A DNA stretch of 15,335 nucleotides from Candidatus Pacearchaeota archaeon (GTDB taxonomy: Archaea; Nanobdellota; Nanobdellia; Pacearchaeales; GW2011-AR1): assembly GCA_016186375.1 (NCBI GenBank), contig JACPLS010000014.1:1-15335 (forward strand). Direction: 5' to 3'. A program made the translations under genes and the position numbers. Of this stretch, positions 4,438 through 11,300 are shown one piece after another. Position 1 is the first letter of the stretch; the number at the start of each line of letters is the position of its first letter. The notes under the pieces are model-generated. The model did not search any database, was not told where the DNA came from, and was given only the letters and a program-made list of their open reading frames with translations.

Positions 4438-6772
4438 GCCTTCTCCAGCATCTATGCTTGAGTCTGGAGAAGAAGGAAAAAAGAACAAAACTAGAAAAAT
4501 TAGGAAAAAGAAATTTGAGAAATCAGAAAATATTAAAATCTCTGCTCCTGAAAAAGATTCAATTCTAATAATAACAGAAAAACCGCAAGCAGCACAAAAA
4601 ATTGCATCTGCTTTGGGAAAACCAGAAAAAAATACCATATTAGGTGTATCTTACTATGAAGTCTCTTTAAATGGGAAAAAAATTATAATTGCTTCAGCAG
4701 TCGGCCATTTATTTAACCTCACATATAAAGAAGGGCAAAAAGGATGGCCAATCTTTGAGCTAGAATGGAAACCTTCTTATCTAAAAGGTCGTGCTGCTTT
4801 TACTAAAAGGTATTTCGATTTATTGAAAAAATTAACAAGGAAGGCTTCTGAAATCATATTAGCAACTGATTTTGATATAGAAGGCGAAGTCATCGGATGG
4901 AATATTCTCCGTTTCATTTGTCAGAGAGATAATGCTAAAAGAATGAAATTCTCAACTCTTACAGCAAACGAATTGAAGAGAGCATATGATTCTCCTCTTT
5001 CACAACTAGAATGGGGAAATGCTTATGCAGGAGAAACAAGGCATTATGTAGATTGGCTTTATGGTGTTAATTTATCCAGGGCGTTAATGTCTTCGCTCAA
5101 GAAAAATGGTTCTTTTAAAATACTTTCAATTGGAAGAGTCCAAGGCCCAGCACTAAAAATTATTATTGATAGAGAAAGAGATATCAAGAGCTTTAAACCA
5201 GTTCCATACTGGCAGGTTTTCGCAAATATTAAAAGGAATTCTAAAGAAACTACAATTCTTGAATTAAAACATCCTAAAGACATATTTGATGAGTCTATTC
5301 TTGAGATTTTCAAAAGTATAAGAGAAGGTATAGCTGAAACAATAAAAAGCGAGGAATTAATCTCTCCTCCTCATCCTTTTGACCTTACAACACTTCAAAG
5401 AGAAGCATATCGTTTATATAAGATAAATCCATCAGAAACTCTTTCAATAGCTCAGAAACTTTACTTAGACAGCCTTATTTCTTATCCTAGAACATCAAGT
5501 CAAAAAATACCTTTCTCTATTGAGCCTAAAAAAATTTTAAAAGCTCTGGAAAAAAAATTTCCAGAAGCCAAATTAGCTTTAAGAGAAAAGCCAGTCGAAG
5601 GTAAGAAATCAGATCCAGCGCACCCTTCAATTCATCCAACAGGAGAGATCGTTGAACTATCAGAAAGGGATGAGAAAATTTATTCTCTAATTGCAAGAAG
5701 GTTTATTGCTGTTTTTTCTCCAGATGCCAGGACCGCAAATAAAAAAATTGTTCTTAATGCAGTAAATAAAGAGGGAAATTTTATAACTTATAAAGTCTCT
5801 GAAAAAAATCTTAATGATGGAAAAATATTAAAAGAAGAGGAGGATGAACATGAGAATATTAAACAAGCACAAGATAATAATGGACAACTTGAAAAGTCAT
5901 CAAAAGGAAAAACTCAAAAAGAAGTTCCAATTACTTTTGTTGCTTTTGGTTTAACATTCATCGAAAAAGGATGGACTTCATTTTACCCAATTAAAATTGA
6001 TGAACAGGAAATTCCAGATTTGATTGGAAGAGTGAAAATAGATAAAATTAGGATAGAAGAGAAAGAAACAATGCCTCCTTCACGCTTCACTCCAGCTTCA
6101 TTAGTCTCTATTCTTGAAAGAAAAAATCTAGGTACGAAAACTACACGAAGCATGATAGTCGACACTCTTTTTGATAGAGGTTATTTGGACGGAAGAAGCA
6201 TTCAAGCTACTCCTTTGGGAATTACACTTATCGAATCCCTTGAAAAATATTCTCCTATTATTATTGATGAGAATCTCACAAGACAGTTAGAGGAAGAAAT
6301 GGAAAATATTCAACTAGCTAAATCAGATTTTCAGAAAAGAGAGTCAGAAGTTATTGAAAAAACCAAGCGACTTATTTCAGATATTTCAAAGGAGTTTAAA
6401 GCAAAGGAAATTGAAATTGGAAAGGAGCTTATGAAAGGTATCGAGCACCAGAGAAATGAGCAGATACAAAATAATACCTTAAATCCCTGCCCTGCTTGTA
6501 AAGAGGGGAAATTGCGTATACTGTATTCCAAAAAGAGCAAGCGGTATTTTATAGGTTGCTCTAATTATCCAAAGTGTACACAGACCTTTTCTCTACCCCC
6601 CAATGCCTTAATCAAGAAAGCTGAAACACAATGCCCAGCTGATTCTTTCCCAAAACTTCTTGCAATTCGCAAGGGAAAGAGACCTTGGGAATTTTGCTTT
6701 AATCCCCAATGCCCTGTTGAGAAAGAAAAAAGGGAAAAAAGAGAAAACCAAATTGAAAATAATGAAAATTAA
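4376..6772 (+). CDS. topA: DNA topoisomerase I, type IA, archaeal TopA
   Basis: A 798-residue type IA topoisomerase that relaxes negatively supercoiled DNA by cutting one strand. The Toprim domain begins at ILIITEKPQAAQKIASAL (63-80, E68) and carries the metal-binding DFDIEGE (165-171). The active-site tyrosine is Y370 in SLISYPRTSS. Conserved core motifs include SIGRVQGPAL (251-260), HPSIHPTG (416-423) and the MPPSRFTPASLVSILE region (566-581). A charged low-complexity insert spans about 478-512. The C-terminus has one complete four-Cys zinc finger (C705, C708, C728, C734) and a second with only three Cys (C753, C774, C779). The first ~55 residues are a charged extension not needed for the fold. 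The TTG at 4376 is the longest start; the ATG at 4454 (772 aa) avoids overlap with the upstream gene. Its stop overlaps the convergent DUF433 gene by 4 bp. Confidence 0.95.
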   Translation: MTEKEEKPTLAELTTVESPGRPSPASMLESGEEGKKNKTRKIRKKKFEKSENIKISAPEKDSILIITEKPQAAQKIASALGKPEKNTILGVSYYEVSLNGKKIIIASAVGHLFNLTYKEGQKGWPIFELEWKPSYLKGRAAFTKRYFDLLKKLTRKASEIILATDFDIEGEVIGWNILRFICQRDNAKRMKFSTLTANELKRAYDSPLSQLEWGNAYAGETRHYVDWLYGVNLSRALMSSLKKNGSFKILSIGRVQGPALKIIIDRERDIKSFKPVPYWQVFANIKRNSKETTILELKHPKDIFDESILEIFKSIREGIAETIKSEELISPPHPFDLTTLQREAYRLYKINPSETLSIAQKLYLDSLISYPRTSSQKIPFSIEPKKILKALEKKFPEAKLALREKPVEGKKSDPAHPSIHPTGEIVELSERDEKIYSLIARRFIAVFSPDARTANKKIVLNAVNKEGNFITYKVSEKNLNDGKILKEEEDEHENIKQAQDNNGQLEKSSKGKTQKEVPITFVAFGLTFIEKGWTSFYPIKIDEQEIPDLIGRVKIDKIRIEEKETMPPSRFTPASLVSILERKNLGTKTTRSMIVDTLFDRGYLDGRSIQATPLGITLIESLEKYSPIIIDENLTRQLEEEMENIQLAKSDFQKRESEVIEKTKRLISDISKEFKAKEIEIGKELMKGIEHQRNEQIQNNTLNPCPACKEGKLRILYSKKSKRYFIGCSNYPKCTQTFSLPPNALIKKAETQCPADSFPKLLAIRKGKRPWEFCFNPQCPVEKEKREKRENQIENNEN

Positions 6773-6945
6773 ACTTTTATTAAGGCTGCCAATATACCTT
6801 CTTTATTTACACCATATTCTATTTCTATCTCTTCAAAAGTCATGCCTCCAGCTAGGGCACCCAATACTTCATCTACTGTAATTCTTGTTCCGTTAATAAT
6901 CGGCTTCCCAAATCTTATCTTTTCATCAACTATAACTTCTACCAT
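6769..6945 (-). CDS. DUF433 family antitoxin-like protein (58 aa)
   Basis: A short DUF433 (PF04255) protein with the family core VDEKIRFGKPIINGTRITVDEVLGALAGGMTFEEIEIEYG, a winged-helix-like fold often found as the antitoxin partner of PIN-like toxins. It ends soon after this core (EGILAALIKV), slightly shorter than typical members. The ATG at 6963 would add six residues. However, a TTTATAAA box at 6967-6974 is centred 25 nt before the ATG at 6945, so the shorter form is preferred. No toxin gene is adjacent: downstream is the convergent 3' end of topA with a 4-bp overlap, upstream an unrelated gene. It therefore appears solitary, either an orphan regulator or half of a lost module. Confidence 0.8.
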   Translation of the reverse strand: MVEVIVDEKIRFGKPIINGTRITVDEVLGALAGGMTFEEIEIEYGVNKEGILAALIKV

Positions 6946-6966
6946 GGTATATTTATTATTCATTTG

Positions 6967-6974
6967 TTTATAAA
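6967..6974 (-). promoter_or_regulatory. TATA box for the DUF433 gene
   Basis: The palindromic TTTATAAA is centred 25 nt upstream of the ATG at 6945 but only 7 nt from the ATG at 6963. The internal ATG is therefore the likely start of a leaderless mRNA. Confidence 0.55.
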
Positions 6975-7001
6975 TCTGGTGTTTTTAATGTCTAAAAAGT
7001 T

Positions 7002-7319
7002 CTAATCTGGATAAAGAGCCAACCACTCATGCATGCCATTGAATTTTCTTTCTACACCAAACCATACATCACCCCAAGAATTAAAACAATCTAAAGCAAT
7101 TGGTCTTAAAACATAATGATGAATTCCGTTTGTTCCATTAATTTGACAGTCTTTTTTCTCTCGGTGCATTTCAATAGGGGTTCTTCCACCATAATCACAG
7201 GAAAGGTCATAACCTAAAGAAGATAACTGTCTTCCAGTATATATTGTTCCCACTACTAACTCTTTTTGTGGTATTCCAGAATTACCTTCTTTTTTTATAA
7301 ATATGTCTAAATATGCCAT
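7002..7319 (-). CDS. Unrecognised 105-residue protein
   Basis: A 105-residue soluble protein beginning MAYLDIFIKKEGN. It contains ELVVGTIYTGRQLSSLGYDLSCDYGGRTP, a His/Cys-containing middle (DCQINGTNGIHHYVLRPIALDCF) and an aromatic end (GDVWFGVERKFNGMHEWLALYPD). No signal peptide, membrane span or family motif is recognised. The several His, Cys and Asp residues could bind a metal, but no clear pattern supports this. It has its own A/T box at 7354-7361, about 38 nt upstream, which implies a short ~13-nt leader. It lies between L15e and the DUF433 gene on the same strand. The frame is long and unbroken, with codon use like its neighbours. Confidence 0.65.
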   Translation of the reverse strand: MAYLDIFIKKEGNSGIPQKELVVGTIYTGRQLSSLGYDLSCDYGGRTPIEMHREKKDCQINGTNGIHHYVLRPIALDCFNSWGDVWFGVERKFNGMHEWLALYPD

Positions 7320-7353
7320 TTTAAGTTTGTGCGTGTCAAAGAACGAAATATGG

Positions 7354-7361
7354 TTTAAATA
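7354..7361 (-). promoter_or_regulatory. TATA box for the 105-residue protein
   Basis: TATTTAAA on the minus strand, centred about 38 nt upstream of the ATG at 7319. Transcription would start about 13 nt before the start codon. It overlaps the short gap after the L15e stop. Confidence 0.4.
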
Positions 7362-7363
7362 TC

Positions 7364-7936
7364 TTACTTACCCTTTCTTTCCCATGCTCTTTGGCTAGGT
7401 CTAACTTTCATATTATCACTCTTCGATCTCAATCCTCTGCTTTTTCTAGCTGCTGATGTTAAACCTTTTTGTGCCCTATTCATATTTTCCGGTTTAGAAA
7501 TCCACTTAATTCCAGGATCAGATAAAATTTCTGGTTTTGTAGGATCAACCATTATAACTTCATAGAAATAATATTTTCCGTCTTTTGCAACTTGATATGA
7601 ATTTAATACTTCCAGGTTTCTATAAGCTCTCTCTGCTCTGATCTCTGCAACCCACTGATAATTCATCTTTAAAACTTTACGTACAAATTGTTTTCTGCTT
7701 TTTCTTCCATGTTTATGCCTTGGCCTTTTTCTTCCACCTCTTCTAACCCTTACTCTTAAGACTACAAATCCTTTCTTTGCTTTATATCCAAGTGCTCTTG
7801 CCCTGTCCAATCTTAATGGTTTTTCAACTTTTTCAATGCTTTCTCCAGCTCTCCACTTTATAAGTAATGGCTGAAGCATTTCCTTGCTAGGCTTTTTCCA
7901 TGTCTCTCTCAAAAAATGATACATTCCTTGTGTCAT
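7364..7936 (-). CDS. rpl15e: Large subunit ribosomal protein L15e
   Basis: A 190-residue protein of the archaeal/eukaryotic L15e family, a large-subunit rRNA-binding protein with no bacterial counterpart. It has the N-terminal YHFLRETWKKP, the core KPLRLDRARALGYKAKKG, the basic VLRVRVRRGGRKRPRHKHGRKS stretch, EIRAERAYRNLEVLNSYQVAKDGKYYFYEV, and a basic C-terminus typical of the family (SAARKSRGLRSK near the end). Length is normal. A TTTAAAAA box at 7958-7965 is centred 25 nt before the ATG at 7936, supporting that start and a leaderless mRNA, although the ATG at 7924 (M5) aligns with many homologues' starts. It is the clearest taxonomic marker here and excludes a bacterial host. Confidence 0.97.
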   Translation of the reverse strand: MTQGMYHFLRETWKKPSKEMLQPLLIKWRAGESIEKVEKPLRLDRARALGYKAKKGFVVLRVRVRRGGRKRPRHKHGRKSRKQFVRKVLKMNYQWVAEIRAERAYRNLEVLNSYQVAKDGKYYFYEVIMVDPTKPEILSDPGIKWISKPENMNRAQKGLTSAARKSRGLRSKSDNMKVRPSQRAWERKGK

Positions 7937-7957
7937 TTTTATGGAAAAGAAAACTGG

Positions 7958-7965
7958 TTTTTAAA
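7958..7965 (-). promoter_or_regulatory. TATA box for rpl15e
   Basis: TTTAAAAA on the minus strand, centred 25 nt upstream of the ATG at 7936, the leaderless spacing shared by several genes here. Confidence 0.6.
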
Positions 7966-7999
7966 TGTTCTTATCCTTTTAAAATTCTGTAGAAGTAAG

Positions 8000-8332
8000 T
8001 CAAAATTTTAAATAAGGATAAACATTATTTCCTGCTAGAATTTCCAATGTAGAGTGTTCTTCAGCTTTTTTTCTTTTAAAAACCATAACACTATGTAATT
8101 CTTTAATAACCCCTTTTCTTTGCTTGTCTCCATCATGCCAGGTATATTCAAAACTATCTCTATTTATTTTACAAATCTCGGCAAGAAAAGCATTATCGCA
8201 ATAAGTTATAGGGATTGTGTATCCTTTTCTTAATTGTTCATAATGAAATAATGGAGTTATCGTTAATTGCACTAATGAGTTTGGAAATTTTTTTCTTGCA
8301 TATGATTTCCAAGAACTTGTTTTGTTGCTCAT
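8000..8332 (-). CDS. Unrecognised 110-residue protein
   Basis: A 110-residue soluble protein starting MSNKTSSWKSYARKKFP. The middle reads as short strands and loops (QLTITPLFHYEQLRKGYTIPITYCDNAFLAEICKI, FEYTWHDGDKQRKGVIKELHSVMVFKRKK). It has one Cys pair (C45, C54) and no signal peptide or membrane span. I recognise no family. A TTTATAAA box at 8354-8361, centred 25 nt before the ATG, supports both the start and expression as a leaderless mRNA. It lies upstream of rpl15e on the same strand but is separated by rpl15e's own promoter, so co-regulation is not implied. Confidence 0.65.
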   Translation of the reverse strand: MSNKTSSWKSYARKKFPNSLVQLTITPLFHYEQLRKGYTIPITYCDNAFLAEICKINRDSFEYTWHDGDKQRKGVIKELHSVMVFKRKKAEEHSTLEILAGNNVYPYLKF

Positions 8333-8353
8333 TTAAAAATAGAGAAATAGTTA

Positions 8354-8361
8354 TTTATAAA
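8354..8361 (-). promoter_or_regulatory. TATA box for the 110-residue protein
   Basis: TTTATAAA, centred 25 nt upstream of the ATG at 8332, within the 43-nt gap after the giant surface-protein gene. Confidence 0.6.
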
Positions 8362-8375
8362 GATATATGTAAAAT

Positions 8376-11300
8376 TTACCTTAATGCTGAACGTTCAGAA
8401 ATTTCTTTAACTCTTTTTAATTCTGAACTGCTAAATCCTTGTTTTTTCTTCAGAACAATTATTTTATAAATAGCCAATGCAACTCCAAGAAGGGCTATAA
8501 TGACTCCTGCCCATATAAAAATTACTGATATTTTATTTCCTTTTTCTTTTGTTATTCCACTAATAGGAGGGTTTTCAATTTCTGACTCATTTTGAACGCC
8601 TCTCTCGTGTTCTTCTTCTCTTGGAATTATTATTTCTTCTTTTAAGTATAAAATTTTAAGATTGGTTTTATTGTTTGAAATAGAAACATTTTCAATTCTA
8701 ATAATTATATCATTATAATTATCTTTATTTAGATTAATTTTTTTCTGTTCTGATAAAAATATTTCTGTTCTTAAAATTTCAGTTCCATCAGATTTAGAAA
8801 ATCTGACAACTGCACTATTTTCCTTAACTTCCAATAAAGTAGTCAGATAATTAACATGGTTTCCGAACGCATCAAATTTTATTTTATCATTTATTGCTAA
8901 TTCTTTTGTTGAACCTTGCTTTAGTTGATCAAAGCTAACTACGAATGTTTGTTCTCCTGTTCCACCGCCCCCACCTCCACCGCCCCCGCCACCAGGTGAG
9001 CCACCAGGAGGCTGTTGGGTATTTATTACATCTTCAATAACTCCGCTATGTTTTAATCCTGAAACAATATAATTTTCTCCCTCAATTGAACAGTTGTAAA
9101 TTCCTTCCAAAGTTCCTGGACATAAGATTTTCTGGCAATTTGATAATATTTGGTCTTTATTTGACACACTATATATATCCGCGATACATACTCCATTTGA
9201 ATTTGCATCGAGTTTTTTAATATAAAGAGTCTTAGTCTTATTTTCAGGAATAGTTAGATTAGAAACAATTAGATATGCCTTGCTTTCAGTAAGATTATTT
9301 GTAATTAATGAAATATTTTTTAAATCAATTTGATTTATTGTAACATTATTCACTACAAATAGAGTTTTATTATTCAAAATGTTATTTACAAAAATATCTT
9401 TATTTATCTGGTTTGATTTTAAATCATTTATACTAAAAACTTCTTTAAATTTACAGCTGTTTTCATCTTTTATATAGTTATTCTCTGGTTTACATCTCCA
9501 AAGGCATGGAGTTATTAAATCCGCGATTGGTGAGTATGTCCAGCTTGTAATTTGTGTTGTTCCAGATAGATATTGTTTGATACCTTTAATTATTCCATCA
9601 CTTGCAGATGGTTCATCTCCACTACAGCTTAATAATTGCTGTTCTGGCTTCTTCACAATTATTGCTACATTTTCTGAAATTGTATTAGCTGCCTTATTGT
9701 CTAGTGCTTTTGTAGTTATTAGATAAGTTCCTTCTAAAACATTTTCCCACGAGAATTCATAAGGTGAATTAGAATCTTCTCCAAGTTTAATCGCCCCATT
9801 ATAAAACTCAACTTTTGTTATCTGTCCATCTGAATCACTGACATCCACATTAATCGAAACGGAGGCAGGAGCATCAAACGATGCACCATTTGTGGGGCTT
9901 GTGATGCTAATTGTTGGCGGATTATTAACAACTAAATTTATAGATCCAGATGTTGTAGATACTCCATCATTATCAGTCGCTTTGGCTGTGAGAGAATATG
10001 TTCCTGCTGCAACATTTGGCCAATTATATATATATTGATTATTTGTTCCTGCTTTCAATAAAGCTTCACCCAATTTACTATTTCCTATAAATATTTCTAT
10101 TTTATTAATGCTTCCATCAGAGTCCGTTCCTGTGACAATTATAGGGATTGTATCTGTTTTAGTGAATGTTGCTCCTGTCGCAGGCGAAGAAATAGAAACA
10201 GTTGGAGCAACATTAGGCTTCTTGACAGTAATTGAAACAGCAGTTGACGTTGTTGAAGCATCTTCGTTGTCAACTGCCTTAGCAGTAAGCGAATATGTTC
10301 CTGCTGTCAATGCAGTCAAAGATGCAGTAAATGGAGCAGAGGTATCTTCACTTATCTTAGTCGCTCCATTATAAAATTCCACTCTCTTTATCGATCCATC
10401 GCTATCACTGGCTGTAGCAGTTATTGAAACTGTTGCAGGATCTGTGAATGTTGCTCCTGTCGCAGGCGAAGAAATAGAAACAGTTGGAGCAACATTAGGC
10501 TTCTTGACTGTAATTGAAATAGATAATCCATTATTATTATCAAATGCTTTTGCTGTAAAAGAATAAGTGCCACTATCAAGATTAGTCACCCCAATATCAA
10601 ACTCTCCATTTAAACCGACTGAATCTGTTCCTATCAAAGTCGCTCCATTATAAAACTCAACTTTTGTTATTGATCCATCTGTATCTGAAGCCTTAGCTTT
10701 AAGGGTAAATGACGCTGGAGCTGTTAAAATAGCTCCAGTTATTGGCGATGAAATTGAGACAGAAGGCTGAGAATTTACAATAACTTTTATAATTGAAGAA
10801 ATAGCATTTATGCCATAAGCATCGTATGCCTTTGCAAAAACTGAATATGTTCCTGCGGCCACATTTAACCATAAAACTTCCCATCCATTACTTCCATCAC
10901 TATCTGTTCCTATCAAAGTCGCTCCATTATAAAACTCAACTTTTTGTATTTGACTATCAGAATCTGTTGCAATTGCTAATAAATTAATATTAGTGGGAAG
11001 AGCTGAATTGATAACATCTCCATCTTTATGAGAAGTTATAGAAACTATTGGCGCGTCTGTAACTATAATATTTATTGGCAGAGAATTATTTATTGCATCC
11101 CAATTATCATATGCTTTAGTAATTAATTGATATTTTCCAATTCCAGCATTAGAAATAGTAAATGAATAATGTGAACTTGTATCTTCTCCAAGTTTAATCG
11201 CTCCATTATAAAACTCCACCTTTTTTATATTTCCGTCAGAGTCAGATGCCGTTGCACTTATTGTAAATGTTGTTGGCGCTTTAAATACAGATCCATCAGT

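Noticed and set aside
10108..10374. Plus-strand ORF of 88 residues inside the surface-protein gene
   Set aside because: It is antisense to the Ig-like repeats with low-complexity Val/Ala composition, an expected shadow of the real gene.
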